From Gymnodinialimonas sp. 57CJ19 (GTDB lineage: Bacteria; Pseudomonadota; Alphaproteobacteria; Rhodobacterales; Rhodobacteraceae): a DNA stretch of 64,000 nt. The notes beneath the pieces were generated by a model. The model ran no database searches. It was not told the DNA's origin and saw nothing but the letters and a program-made list of their open reading frames with translations. Numbering within the stretch: position 1 is the first letter of the stretch; each line of letters starts with the position of its first letter. The position numbers and the translations under genes were made by a program. Shown here one piece after another: positions 42,607 through 52,162 of the stretch. The stretch covers positions 904,001-968,000 of the forward strand of contig NZ_CP151587.1 in NCBI RefSeq assembly GCF_038396845.1. Reading direction: 5' to 3'.

Positions 42607-43206
42607 ATGGGACCAGATTATCAGTTAGAGCAAGACCTGGGCGGAATCGTTGCGGGTGTGGATGAAGTCGGGCGTGGCCCTTGGGCGGGGCCGGTGACGG
42701 CCTGCGCGGTGATATTGGACGCGGCCCATATCCCCGAAGGATTGAATGATTCCAAGAAGTTAACCGAAGCGCGCCGCGATGCGCTGGCGTTGGCCGTGCT
42801 AGAGGTGGCGGACGTTTCACTGGGATGGGCCAGCGTGGAAGAGATCGACGCCCTCAACATCCGCCAAGCCACCTTCCTTGCCATGACCCGTGCCATTGCG
42901 GGCCTCAAAGCCACGCCCACCCATGCCTTGATCGACGGCAACGCGATCCCGCCGGGCCTGCCTTGTCCTGCCACCTGCGTTGTGAAGGGCGACGGGCGGT
43001 CGGTTTCCATCGCGGCGGCCTCAATTGTGGCCAAAGTACGGCGGGACACTTTGATGAAAGAGCTTGCAGTGATGCATCCGGGTTACGGTTGGGACACAAA
43101 CATGGGTTACGGCACCGCCAAACACACCGCTGGCCTACATCATCTAGGGGTCACCCCTCATCACCGACGCAGCTTTGCGCCAATCCGCAAGATATTGTGT
43201 GAATGA
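42607..43206 (+). CDS. rnhB: Ribonuclease HII
   Basis: RNase HII cleaves RNA-DNA hybrids and single ribonucleotides in DNA. The 199-residue protein shows the catalytic acids in VAGVDEVGRGPWAGPV, LNDSKKLTEARR, LIDGN, the GDGRSVSIAAASIVAKVRRD block and the closing HPGYGWDTNMGYGTAKH. The ATG at 42607 is used; upstream codons lie in the terminator of the previous gene. It sits just before ccrM, in an order that is common in relatives. Confidence 0.97.
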   Translation: MGPDYQLEQDLGGIVAGVDEVGRGPWAGPVTACAVILDAAHIPEGLNDSKKLTEARRDALALAVLEVADVSLGWASVEEIDALNIRQATFLAMTRAIAGLKATPTHALIDGNAIPPGLPCPATCVVKGDGRSVSIAAASIVAKVRRDTLMKELAVMHPGYGWDTNMGYGTAKHTAGLHHLGVTPHHRRSFAPIRKILCE

Positions 43207-43220
43207 AATCGTACCAGTTC

Positions 43221-43261
43221 GATTCGATGCAAATTGACCGGGAATCGATGATCGTGGATTC
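43221..43261. promoter_or_regulatory. Three GANTC methylation sites in the ccrM promoter region
   Basis: GATTC at 43221-43225, GAATC at 43242-43246 and GATTC at 43257-43261 lie within 41 bases, 80-120 bases before the ccrM ATG. GANTC is the CcrM target; by chance one site per 256 bases is expected. In Caulobacter, methylation of such sites represses ccrM, so self-regulation is likely here. Confidence 0.7.
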
Positions 43262-43309
43262 TAGCCTCAATAAAAAGATCTGCGCCTAACCCGGCGTGGG
43301 CAGAAATGA

Positions 43310-44446
<1,137 letters not shown>

Positions 44447-44682
44447 CATCCCCTTTTCAGGAACACCTCTCGTAGGGCGCTCTCTCCATGCGCGCCCTGC
44501 GTTTGGCACAGAACCTTGCCGCCCGCGCATGTTACCATTTTGGCGCGTGGGCCAACTCTGCCCGTCGGTTCCATACCGGCGGGTCTTTTCGCGTCTGCAA
44601 TCGCTCCGGCAAAAGATATCGCCGTTTTCCTGTTTGGAAGCAGGGAAATCAGCCCTATCTTGAAAGACAGGAGGTGCTTTCG

Positions 44683-45318
44683 ATGAAACTATCTATCATT
44701 GGCGCAAGCCGGGGTATCGGCCGCAAGGTCGTGACAGAGGCGCTTGAACGCGGCCACAAAGTCACCGCCATGGCCCGCTCCATGGAAACGGCCACGACCC
44801 ACCACGAAAACCTCACCACGCTTTCGGGCGATGCCACGAATGCCACCGATGTCGCGGCGGCAATTGATGGGGCCGATGCGGTCATCCTCACCCTCGGCCT
44901 GCCCAGAGATGCCAGCGTGCTGAAACCCACAACCCTGTTTTCCGATGCCACCCGAACCCTGATCGCGGCAATGGAAACAAACGGCATGAAACGCCTTCTG
45001 ACTGTCACCGGCTTCGGTGCCGGCGATAGCGCCGAGAAACTCTCCACCCCCGAACGTCTCATCCAAAAAGCCCTTCTGGGCCGTGCTTACGCCGATAAGG
45101 ACCTGCAAGAGCAATTGATCCGAGACAGCGCCCTCGACTGGACAATTGTCCGCCCCGGCATCCTGACCGACAACCGCAAATCAAATGCCTACAAGGTGCT
45201 GGTCGAAAAAGAGACGTGGCGCAACGGACTCATCAACCGCGCTGATGTGGCCGACTTCCTCGTCACCGCCGCCGAGCAGGCCAGCCACATCCACCAAACC
45301 CCGGCACTGCAACGATAG
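44683..45318 (+). CDS. NAD(P)-binding atypical short-chain dehydrogenase-like protein
   Basis: The 211-residue Rossmann protein begins MKLSIIGASRGIGRKVVTEAL with a glycine-rich NAD(P) loop, followed by SGDATNATDVAAAIDGADAVIL and RLLTVTGFGAGD. It lacks the YxxxK dyad and resembles the NmrA/SDR_a5 group of NAD(P)H-binding proteins, such as flavin reductase-like ones; the substrate is unknown. A strong AGGAGGT ribosome site precedes the ATG. It stands alone, about 240 bases after ccrM. The stop is followed within 3 bases by a copy of the dispersed 3' element. Confidence 0.85.
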   Translation: MKLSIIGASRGIGRKVVTEALERGHKVTAMARSMETATTHHENLTTLSGDATNATDVAAAIDGADAVILTLGLPRDASVLKPTTLFSDATRTLIAAMETNGMKRLLTVTGFGAGDSAEKLSTPERLIQKALLGRAYADKDLQEQLIRDSALDWTIVRPGILTDNRKSNAYKVLVEKETWRNGLINRADVADFLVTAAEQASHIHQTPALQR

Positions 45319-45320
45319 CG

Positions 45321-45380
45321 CCTCCGCTTCCTTCATCTTGGCCATACAACTCTCAGGGGGGCCGGGGGATGAAATCCCCC
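45321..45380 (+). repeat. Dispersed 3' element, copy 3, followed by a hairpin
   Basis: CTTCATCTTGGCCATACAAC lies 12 bases after the stop of the NAD(P)-binding gene and is followed by a G-run and the hairpin GGGGGAT-GAA-ATCCCCC at 45364-45380. The element is in the sense of the gene. Confidence 0.7.
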
Positions 45381-45419
45381 GCTTCAGCGACCGGCCCCGT
45401 CGGGCGCAATGCCCGCCCC

Positions 45420-46553
45420 CTAGCGCGGCAAGGGATGTTTCATCTTGTTGTAGGCCTTCCAGTCGGTGATCTCCGGGTAATACATCGTCCGCCACCGCCT
45501 CACCCTTGGGTTCATCACCCGCTTCCACAACGGCGGTATCATCGCGCAGGTGGTCATGACCGGGTAGCCATAGGGAAACTGCGGCGCGTCGGCCTCGGTA
45601 TAATTCTGCAACAAGGGAAATCGCCGGTCCGGCTTGTAATGATGGTCCGAATGGCGCTGCAAATTGATCAATAACCAGTTCGATGCCTTGTGGGCCGCAT
45701 TCCACGAATGCCTTGGCCGCACGTGTTCATACTTCCCTTCGCCCAGATGTTTCCGGGTCAAACCATAGTGCTCGATGTAATTGGTCAGCTCCAACTGCCA
45801 CACGGCCGTTAAAGCCTGCCCCAGAAACATCGCCAAGCCGACCCATCCCCCCACCAGAAACGCCAGGGCCAGGAATATCCCCTGCAACGCAATATAGAGC
45901 CAAAACGGGTTTCTCCCATCCAGTGCAGGCAGCCCTTTGCGGGCCAGCATCGCCGCTTCCGCCCGCCACGATGACCCGTAAGACTCCCGCAAGACGCGCG
46001 GAAAGAAGCGGTGGAACCCCTCATTAAACCGCGCCGTGACCGGATCGCGCCCGGTGCCCACATAGCGGTGATGCACCAGCAAATGCTCGGACCGGAAATG
46101 GGAATATAGCACGCTCGCCAGCAAAAAATCCGCCAACCAACGCTCCAGTCTGGAGGATTGGTGCATCAACTCATGGGCGTAGTTGATCCCGATCGTGCCA
46201 CTCAGCACGCCCATCCCAAAGGCCAGCCCCGCCAGTTCGACCCCGCTCAAATGATCGGCGCGGGTGGCATAGTAAATGACTGCAAACAGCGTCGTGAACT
46301 GCAACGGTGGCCACATCAGAGTGATCGCCCGATACCAATACAACTGATCGTCCGCCGTGCCGGGGTCGGCGTTTTCCAACTCCAATCCGGTGATCTGGTC
46401 CAAGACCGCAAACAACCACCACGTCGCCAAGGGTATCCCCAAAAGCCACCAACCGCCCTGCGTGGCCAGAACGGCGATCAACGGGATCAGCAAAAGGCTT
46501 GCCCAGAAGGGTAGCGCGCGTTGAAACTTCGCGACGGTTTCAGGTGCGATCAT
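45420..46553 (-). CDS. alkB: Alkane 1-monooxygenase-like membrane di-iron hydroxylase (AlkB type)
   Basis: AlkB uses a di-iron centre, rubredoxin electrons and oxygen to hydroxylate terminal carbons of alkanes. The 377-residue protein has the diagnostic histidine boxes HELMH, HLLVHHRYVGTGRDP, NYIEHYGL and LQRHSDHHYKPDRRF, and about six membrane helices, including WWLLGIPLATWWLFAVLDQI. A fatty-acid or xylene substrate cannot be excluded from motifs alone. Its ATG lies inside mutY (overlap of 14 bases), so it is probably co-transcribed with mutY, an unusual pairing. No rubredoxin, rubredoxin reductase or AlkS-like regulator is present here. Confidence 0.88.
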   Translation of the reverse strand: MIAPETVAKFQRALPFWASLLLIPLIAVLATQGGWWLLGIPLATWWLFAVLDQITGLELENADPGTADDQLYWYRAITLMWPPLQFTTLFAVIYYATRADHLSGVELAGLAFGMGVLSGTIGINYAHELMHQSSRLERWLADFLLASVLYSHFRSEHLLVHHRYVGTGRDPVTARFNEGFHRFFPRVLRESYGSSWRAEAAMLARKGLPALDGRNPFWLYIALQGIFLALAFLVGGWVGLAMFLGQALTAVWQLELTNYIEHYGLTRKHLGEGKYEHVRPRHSWNAAHKASNWLLINLQRHSDHHYKPDRRFPLLQNYTEADAPQFPYGYPVMTTCAMIPPLWKRVMNPRVRRWRTMYYPEITDWKAYNKMKHPLPR

Positions 46554-47589
46554 GGTCTATCTCACTCAGGTCATAGGCTTTACGCATCAGCGTAGGCAAA
46601 GAGGATGGCTTGAATTGGCCCTTGGGCACAAAGTCACCCCGTTGCGGCGACGTGTCTAGGGGGGCTTGCCCTAACCTCAGGGCAAGGCGCAGGTGGAAAT
46701 GAGTGAACGTGTGGCGCACCTCCAAGCCCGGGTCCTGCCAATCCAGATCGCAGGGTGGGGCCTCAACCGGCGCGTCGGACCAGTCGCTGCTGGGAAAGGC
46801 CAACATGCCGCCCAACAGACCCGTCTCGGGGCGGGTCTCCAGCAATACCGCGCCATCTTCCCGACGCACCACATAGACGTAGCCATACCGGATCGGCTTC
46901 ACCTTCTTCGGGGCCTTCTTCGGCAATTCCGCCGCGATGCCCTGCTTTCGGGCCGCGCATCCCGCCATCAACGGACATATCCCGCAGGCAGGTGATCTTG
47001 GCGTGCAGATCGTCGCCCCCAGATCCATCAGCGCCTGCGCGTGGTCCCCGGGCCGCTGTTCCGGGGTCAGCCGCGCCGCGTGGGCCTTCAACACGGGCTT
47101 ACTGCCCGGCAAAGCCTTCACCACCGCGAAAAGCCGCGCCATCACCCTCTCGATGTTCCCATCCATGACCGGCGCGGGCTGATCGAACGCGATCGAGGCG
47201 ACAGCCGCCGCCGTATAGGGCCCAATCCCCGGCAGGCTCAGCAAGGCGGCCTCGGTCCCTGGAAACGTCCCGCCATGATCGCTGACCACGGCGCGGGCGC
47301 ATTTCAGCAAGTTTCGCGCCCTGGCGTAGTACCCAAGGCCCGCCCATTCGCCCATCACGTCGGCATCTTCCGCCGCTGCCAGATCGGCCACCGTTGGCCA
47401 AAGCTCGGTGAACCTCTCGAAATAGGCCTTCACCGTCACAACAGTGGTCTGCTGCAACATGATCTCACTCAGCCACACCCGGTAAGGATCGGCGGTTTCC
47501 CCTGAATTGGGGGGAACCCGCCATGGCAAATCCCGCGCATGGGCGTCATACCACTGCAACAACGCGCGCCCTATCTGATCTTCACGCAC
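46540..47589 (-). CDS. mutY: A/G-specific adenine glycosylase MutY
   Basis: MutY removes adenine mispaired with 8-oxoguanine. The 349-residue protein shows DLPWRVPPN, the helix-hairpin-helix with LPGIGPYTAAAVASIAFDQP and VMDGNIERVMARL (catalytic aspartate), and the iron-sulfur cluster cysteines spaced C-x6-C-x2-C-x5-C in CTPRSPACGICPLMAGC. A C-terminal Nudix-like domain (YVYVVRREDGAVLLETRPETGLLGGMLAFP) reads the 8-oxoG. The start is GTG at 47589. It is divergent from the dciA-like gene across 80 bases. Confidence 0.97.
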   Translation of the reverse strand: MREDQIGRALLQWYDAHARDLPWRVPPNSGETADPYRVWLSEIMLQQTTVVTVKAYFERFTELWPTVADLAAAEDADVMGEWAGLGYYARARNLLKCARAVVSDHGGTFPGTEAALLSLPGIGPYTAAAVASIAFDQPAPVMDGNIERVMARLFAVVKALPGSKPVLKAHAARLTPEQRPGDHAQALMDLGATICTPRSPACGICPLMAGCAARKQGIAAELPKKAPKKVKPIRYGYVYVVRREDGAVLLETRPETGLLGGMLAFPSSDWSDAPVEAPPCDLDWQDPGLEVRHTFTHFHLRLALRLGQAPLDTSPQRGDFVPKGQFKPSSLPTLMRKAYDLSEIDHDRT

Positions 47590-47668
47590 CCGTTATCCAA
47601 TCTGTGTCGCTTGATATTGGTTAGCATCTCATGAAGGCATAGAGTGCGTGCAACGAAAGGTTCAACCC

Positions 47669-48196
47669 ATGGCCGCCCGACCGACCAAAACGACACAGCC
47701 CAATCCGCGCCGCAGGCGGGGCTTTGAACGTGCCGTGACGCTGGTCGGGGCCGAGCTGCGCACCCCCGCCGAAAAGCGCGGCTTTGCGGAAACCAAGCTG
47801 CTTACCCATTGGGCGGACATCGTCGGACCCGAGATTTCCGCCATGGCCGTCCCGGTAAAAGTGAAATTTGGCCGTGGCTTCGGCGGTACTCTGGTCCTTC
47901 TGACCACGGGCGCCAAAGCTCCGATGCTGGAGATGAGCCGCGAAGCGATCATCACCCGCGTGAACGCCTGCTACGGCTATTCGGCGATCAAGGACCTGCA
48001 AGTCACCCAAACCGCCCCCACCGGTTTCGCCGAAGGGCAGGTGGCTTTCGCCCCGCCTGAACCAAAGAAAAAACCCGCTCCCGACCCGGCGCGGCTGAAA
48101 CAGGCCACCCAAGGCCTCGATCACATCAACGATCCCGTGCTGCGCGACGCCTTGCGAAAGCTGGCCGGGAACATAGTTACTCAGACAAATCGTTAA
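47669..48196 (+). CDS. DUF721/DciA-like protein
   Basis: DciA-family (DUF721) proteins help load the replicative helicase. The 175-residue protein has a basic N-terminus (RRRRGFERAVTLVGAELR), the DUF721 core LLTHWADIVGPEISAMAVPVKVKF and LLTTGAKAPMLEMSREAIITRVNACYGY, and a proline- and lysine-rich C-terminus (PPEPKKKPAPDPARLK). The ATG at 47669 has an AAAGG site; a GTG at 47648 would add seven residues. It shares the operon with the DsbA-like gene 10 bases later. A helicase-loading role in this organism is inferred. Confidence 0.85.
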   Translation: MAARPTKTTQPNPRRRRGFERAVTLVGAELRTPAEKRGFAETKLLTHWADIVGPEISAMAVPVKVKFGRGFGGTLVLLTTGAKAPMLEMSREAIITRVNACYGYSAIKDLQVTQTAPTGFAEGQVAFAPPEPKKKPAPDPARLKQATQGLDHINDPVLRDALRKLAGNIVTQTNR

Positions 48197-48206
48197 GGAG
48201 ATTAAT

Positions 48207-48890
48207 ATGGATCGCAGAGCCATGATGTTGGGCGGCGCCACGGGCGTCCTGGGCGCCGGCGCTTACCTCTTGTGGAACGGCCGCGGTGGCCAACGCTTCC
48301 AGACCGAGGCCCCCCTGACACCCTTCACGGCGGCCAACGCCCAGGAAGTCAGCGACCTCCCCGAAGTGATCGAGATGTCTAAAGGCAACCCCGACAGCGG
48401 CGTCACGCTGATCGAATACGCCAGCTTCACCTGCCCCCATTGCCGCAGCTTCCACGCCAACGTCATGCCGCAACTGACCCGTGATTACATCGACACGGGA
48501 CTCATCAACTTCGTCTACCGGGAAGTCTACTTCGATCGCTATGGCCTCTGGGCCGGAATGGTCGCCCGCTGCGGTGGCCCCCTGCGCTACTTCGGTATCG
48601 TGGACCTGCTCTATGCGCAGCAAAGCGAATGGACCCAAGGCTCGCCTGCTGAAATCGCTGAAAACCTCAAGCGCATTGGCCGCACGGCTGGCCTCACCAA
48701 CGAAGAACTCGATGCCTGCATGACCGACGCCGCCATGGCCGAGGCCATGATCGCCAGCTACGAGGCGAACATGGAAGTGCATGAAATCCCCGGCACACCC
48801 GCGTTCATCCTCAACGACGAACTCCATGGCAACATGAACTTCACCGACATGAGCGCCCTTCTCGATTCCGCCATCGAAGCGGCAGGCTGA
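48207..48890 (+). CDS. DsbA-family thiol:disulfide oxidoreductase
   Basis: The periplasmic thioredoxin-fold protein of 227 residues has an N-terminal signal or anchor (MMLGGATGVLGAGAYLLWNG with a preceding DRR) and the active site C76-P-H-C79 in SFTCPHCRSFHANV. The cis-proline is in EIPGTPAFILND. The insertion between, with PLRYFGIVDLLYAQQSEW, is that of DsbA-like proteins of alphaproteobacteria. A clear AAGGAG site lies 7 bases before the ATG. It follows the DciA-like gene closely; a copy of the 3' element lies 72 bases after its stop. Confidence 0.93.
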   Translation: MDRRAMMLGGATGVLGAGAYLLWNGRGGQRFQTEAPLTPFTAANAQEVSDLPEVIEMSKGNPDSGVTLIEYASFTCPHCRSFHANVMPQLTRDYIDTGLINFVYREVYFDRYGLWAGMVARCGGPLRYFGIVDLLYAQQSEWTQGSPAEIAENLKRIGRTAGLTNEELDACMTDAAMAEAMIASYEANMEVHEIPGTPAFILNDELHGNMNFTDMSALLDSAIEAAG

Positions 48891-48962
48891 TCGCCTTAGA
48901 CCCGCGCCCCTAACCCGGCGCGGGTCACCCCCTTTGGCTCGCGATCAAACGCGCCGCCCCCC

Positions 48963-48985
48963 CTTCATCTTTTCATAAATATCGA
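48963..48985 (+). repeat. Dispersed 3' element, copy 4 (CTTCATCTTTTCAT type)
   Basis: The element starts CTTCATCTTTTCATAAATAT and shares 23 identical bases with the minus-strand copy at 38792-38814. It lies 72 bases after the dsbA-like gene, in its sense. Confidence 0.7.
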
Positions 48986-49021
48986 TTCTTCTGGGGCAAC
49001 GCCTGCCCAAAAACGCGGCGG

Positions 49022-50011
49022 CTATTTTCGCGCCAACACTCGATCCAACCCTGCATCCAGCGGTGCCCAATCATCCATCTGTAACCTGACCGGCACCGTC
49101 ATCACCCGAGACCGGAACTCGGGCGATAGGCGCACCGCGTCCTTTTCGGTCGTGACCACCTGCGCCCCGCGCTGCCACGCCTCACGCAACAGCCGCGTCA
49201 TCAAGGTGTCGCTCAACGGCTGATGATCCGCCAAGGCGTGGGTCGCGTGCAAATCCGCGCCGAGCCCCCGTAGCGTCTGAAAGAATTTCTCAGGATGACC
49301 GATCCCGGCGAAAGCCAAAACCGGCACGCCGTCGAGGGACATTCCCGTGGCCAACGGCTCTAACGCACCGGTCAGTTGGGGCACCTTCACCCAAGCGCCC
49401 CAGGTCGCGGCGAATCGTGTCTGCGCGGCTTCCGGCCCGATGCTCACCACCATGTCGGCACGCGTCAGCCCCACGTCCACCGGCTCTCGTAGCGGCCCGG
49501 CGGGGATCACCTTTCCATTGCCGAAGCCGCGCCATGCGTCCACCACCACCACCGACAGGTCATAGGCCAAGCCGGGGTTCTGGAAGCCGTCGTCAAGGAT
49601 CAGGCACTCGGCCCCTGCGGCCACGGCGGCCTTGGCCCCGGCGACGCGGTCTGCCGAAACCCAGGTTGGCAGGAAGGCGGCCAAGAGCAACGCCTCATCC
49701 CCCACCTGTTTGGCATCGTGGGAGCGCTCATCGACCTGAACAGGGCCGTTGATTTCTCCGCCGTAGCCCCGTGTCACGGCGTGAACAGCCACACCCCGCG
49801 CCGCCAGACGCTGCGCCACGGCGATGGCGGTGGGGGTCTTGCCGGTGCCACCCGCATTGATGTTGCCAATACAAATCACCGGCACGCCAACACTTTCGCG
49901 CGGTCCCTTCCGCAAGCGCCGCGCAGTGCCAGCAGCGTAGAGTGCCCCCAGGGGCGACAGGGCCGCGGCCATAATCCCCGCAGGCTCATGCCAGAACCCC
50001 GGCGCGCGCAT
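49022..50011 (-). CDS. lpxK: Tetraacyldisaccharide 4'-kinase LpxK
   Basis: LpxK phosphorylates the lipid A precursor to lipid IVA at the inner membrane. The 329-residue protein has the P-loop in GNINAGGTGKTPTAIAVAQRL, the RGYGGE motif, ECLILDDGFQNPGL and, near the end, VTTEKDAVRL, all typical. The first residues form the membrane-associated segment (GFWHEPAGIMAAALSPLGALYAA). Its ATG shares one base with the waaA stop (TGATG). It is the last gene of the minus-strand set DUF4170-waaA-lpxK. Confidence 0.96.
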   Translation of the reverse strand: MRAPGFWHEPAGIMAAALSPLGALYAAGTARRLRKGPRESVGVPVICIGNINAGGTGKTPTAIAVAQRLAARGVAVHAVTRGYGGEINGPVQVDERSHDAKQVGDEALLLAAFLPTWVSADRVAGAKAAVAAGAECLILDDGFQNPGLAYDLSVVVVDAWRGFGNGKVIPAGPLREPVDVGLTRADMVVSIGPEAAQTRFAATWGAWVKVPQLTGALEPLATGMSLDGVPVLAFAGIGHPEKFFQTLRGLGADLHATHALADHQPLSDTLMTRLLREAWQRGAQVVTTEKDAVRLSPEFRSRVMTVPVRLQMDDWAPLDAGLDRVLARK

Positions 50012-51303
50012 CAGGGTGTCTCCGCCTCTTCCAATGTGTCAATCACCAGCGCCAGTGCCCGGTCTGTCACGTCCGCCCCGTCCGAGATCACCTGCCACGC
50101 GGCGGCGGCCATGGTGGCGGCTTCATCGGGGTTCAGCAATTCGGCCACCTGTCCGGCGAGCTTCTCGGGCGAAGAGACCAACCGCGCCGCGCCGCCGTCG
50201 CGCAGGCGGTCATAGATATCGACAAAGTTCGTCACATAAGGCCCGTGCAGAATGGCAGAGCCAAGGGCGGCAGGCTCAAACGGATTGTGCCCGCCAATCG
50301 CCACAAGGCTGCCGCCGACAAAGCTGATCGGGGATAGCCGATACCAAAGGCCCATTTCGCCCATCGTGTCGGCTAGATAGACCTGCGCCTCATCTGCGGG
50401 TTCTTGATCGGCGCTGCGCCGGGTGAAACGCCAGCCGTCGCTTTGCAACAGTGCGGCAATCTCTTCGGCGCGTTCGGGGTGGCGGGGCACGAGGATCAGC
50501 AGCAACCGGGGCGAAGATCGCATCGCCATCCGGTGTGCTTGCAGAACCATCTTCTCTTCCCCGTCATGGGTCGAGGCCGCCAGCCAAACCGGACGCCCGG
50601 CCAAATTGGCCGCCATCGCGGCGCGGTCATCCTCATTGCAGGGCAGTGCGGCAGAGCCTTCCTTCAACGTGCCCATCACCTTCATTCGGTCTACAGGCAT
50701 CCCCAAACGGCGCAGATACACCATCGTCAGATTATCCTGCACCAAGGCCGCCTGAAACCGCCCCAGAAGACTGCGGATCATGCCACGGGCGAAACGCCAC
50801 TTGTCGTGGCTGGCCTTGGACATGCGCGCGTTGAGGAGAAGCATGGGAACGCCGCGGGCATGGGTTTCCACGACCAAGGTGGGCCAAAGCTCACTTTCGG
50901 TCCAGATCGCCACATCGGGTTTCCAATGGTCCAGAAACGCCGCCACGAAAGGCTTCGCATCCAGCGGCGCGAATTGGTGGATCGCCCTGTCCGGTAACCG
51001 TTCGGCCATCACGGCGGCGGATGTGACGGTGCCCGTGGTCACCAGCACCGTCAGGTCTTCGCGTTCATCCAAGGCGCGCCGGATCAGTTCCAGCACCGCC
51101 AGAGATTCCCCGACCGAGGCCGCGTGGAACCAGATCAGCGGCCCTTCGGGGCGCGGCGTCGTGGCGATGCCACGGCGTTCATCCAGACGAGCGGCGTCCT
51201 CTTTCCCGTCGGCGAGACGCTCCCGCAGCTTACGCTCTGCAAAAGCGCGCGCGCCTCGCGCGGACCACGCAAGATACAGGCCAAGGAAAAGGGACCGCGC
51301 CAT
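50011..51303 (-). CDS. waaA: 3-deoxy-D-manno-octulosonic acid (Kdo) transferase
   Basis: WaaA adds Kdo to lipid IVA in LPS core assembly. The 430-residue GT-B protein shows FHAASVGESLAVLELIRRAL, WTESELWPTLVVETHARGVPMLLLNARMS in the acceptor half, and LVPRHPERAEEI, MGLWYRLSPISFVGGSLVAIGGHNPFEPA in the donor half. The N-terminal membrane segment is short. It follows the DUF4170 gene by 5 bases and overlaps lpxK by one, so the LPS genes are co-transcribed. Confidence 0.96.
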   Translation of the reverse strand: MARSLFLGLYLAWSARGARAFAERKLRERLADGKEDAARLDERRGIATTPRPEGPLIWFHAASVGESLAVLELIRRALDEREDLTVLVTTGTVTSAAVMAERLPDRAIHQFAPLDAKPFVAAFLDHWKPDVAIWTESELWPTLVVETHARGVPMLLLNARMSKASHDKWRFARGMIRSLLGRFQAALVQDNLTMVYLRRLGMPVDRMKVMGTLKEGSAALPCNEDDRAAMAANLAGRPVWLAASTHDGEEKMVLQAHRMAMRSSPRLLLILVPRHPERAEEIAALLQSDGWRFTRRSADQEPADEAQVYLADTMGEMGLWYRLSPISFVGGSLVAIGGHNPFEPAALGSAILHGPYVTNFVDIYDRLRDGGAARLVSSPEKLAGQVAELLNPDEAATMAAAAWQVISDGADVTDRALALVIDTLEEAETP

Positions 51304-51308
51304 GGTGG

Positions 51309-51554
51309 TCAGCTGCCCAGTTCTTCGGTGGGAGAGGCTTCTGCCCCCTCATCACGCAGGCGGTGGATATGGGCGATGAAATACCGCATGTGGGCATTGT
51401 CCACGGTGCGTTGCGCTTCGGACTTCCAGGCGTCGTAGGCCGATTGATAATCGGGGAACATGCCGACGACGTGAATGTCTTCGGGGTTCTCGAATTCCGT
51501 CTTCTGAGGGTCTTTCAGCTCTCCGCCGAATACAAGGTGCAGACGTTGCGACAT
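51309..51554 (-). CDS. DUF4170 protein
   Basis: The small soluble protein of 81 residues starts MSQRLHLVFGGELKDPQ and has VVGMFPDYQSAYDAWKSEAQ and NAHMRYFIAHIHRLRDE, the conserved parts of DUF4170. Such genes sit upstream of waaA in many Rhodobacterales; no biochemical role is known to me. It is the first gene of the LPS operon. Its upstream region of about 175 bases is shared with the divergent small repeat gene at 51731. Confidence 0.88.
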   Translation of the reverse strand: MSQRLHLVFGGELKDPQKTEFENPEDIHVVGMFPDYQSAYDAWKSEAQRTVDNAHMRYFIAHIHRLRDEGAEASPTEELGS

Positions 51555-51730
51555 GGGGATCTCCGACAGGTTAGTCCGATAGGTTAGATTGCGCCTGCAC
51601 CCTTAAGGGGCAGGGCGGGGGCGTCAAGCGCCGAGGGGTCGCGGGGCGCGGGCATGGGGTCAGGTTTCCCGCCATAGCGAGGGCGGGGCAGAAGGGGCAT
51701 ATTGATCCCATCGAAACGGAGGGTTTTTCA

Positions 51731-51931
51731 ATGACCAAATCTTTATCCTCGTTTGTCGCAGCCTTGGCAATTTCCGCCTCTCTTACGGCTGTGACCACCC
51801 CCGTTTCGGCCTTCACCGCAACCGGAGATGTCACCCGTATTTCGAATGGTGATCTGGGATCGGGCCGTATTTCTGGCGGCGATCTTGGCTCTGGCCGGAT
51901 AGCAAACGGTGATCTCGGCTCTGGCCGGTAA
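51731..51931 (+). CDS. Tiny secreted protein with three GDLGSGR repeats
   Basis: A 66-residue protein with a signal peptide (SSFVAALAISASLTAVTTP, cleaved near VSA before FTATG). The mature part of about 38 residues is three decapeptide repeats of the form RI(S/A)(N/G)GDLGSG, and ends exactly at a final R. The underlying DNA is a near-perfect 30-base tandem repeat. A GGAGG site precedes the ATG. No family is recognised. It lies on the plus strand inside a set of minus-strand genes and is followed by an intrinsic terminator at 52008, so it is likely expressed alone. Confidence 0.72.
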   Translation: MTKSLSSFVAALAISASLTAVTTPVSAFTATGDVTRISNGDLGSGRISGGDLGSGRIANGDLGSGR

Positions 51932-52007
51932 GCCCTGACCTGACCTGACAAGACGCTGCCCTTTCCGCTCTCTGCCGTTTCTCTCCCTTAGGGTCGTCTT
52001 GCCAAAC

Positions 52008-52044
52008 AACCCCGTCGCGTGTCCCCGCGGCGGGGTTTCGTTTT
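52008..52044 (+). terminator. Intrinsic terminator downstream of the repeat-protein gene
   Basis: A 12-bp stem with one G-U pair (AACCCCGTCGCG / CGCGGCGGGGTT), a 6-base loop and a T-rich tail TCGTTTT. Confidence 0.75.
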
Positions 52045-52162
52045 CGGAGGTAAGGACAGCCTTACTCGCGCAGAAAGCTCAAAAATGCTATGGTCGTCGG
52101 GCAAGCACAACGACCATCAAGAGATTTCGCCACCCCAATTATCCAGAGACTTCATAGCTGCC

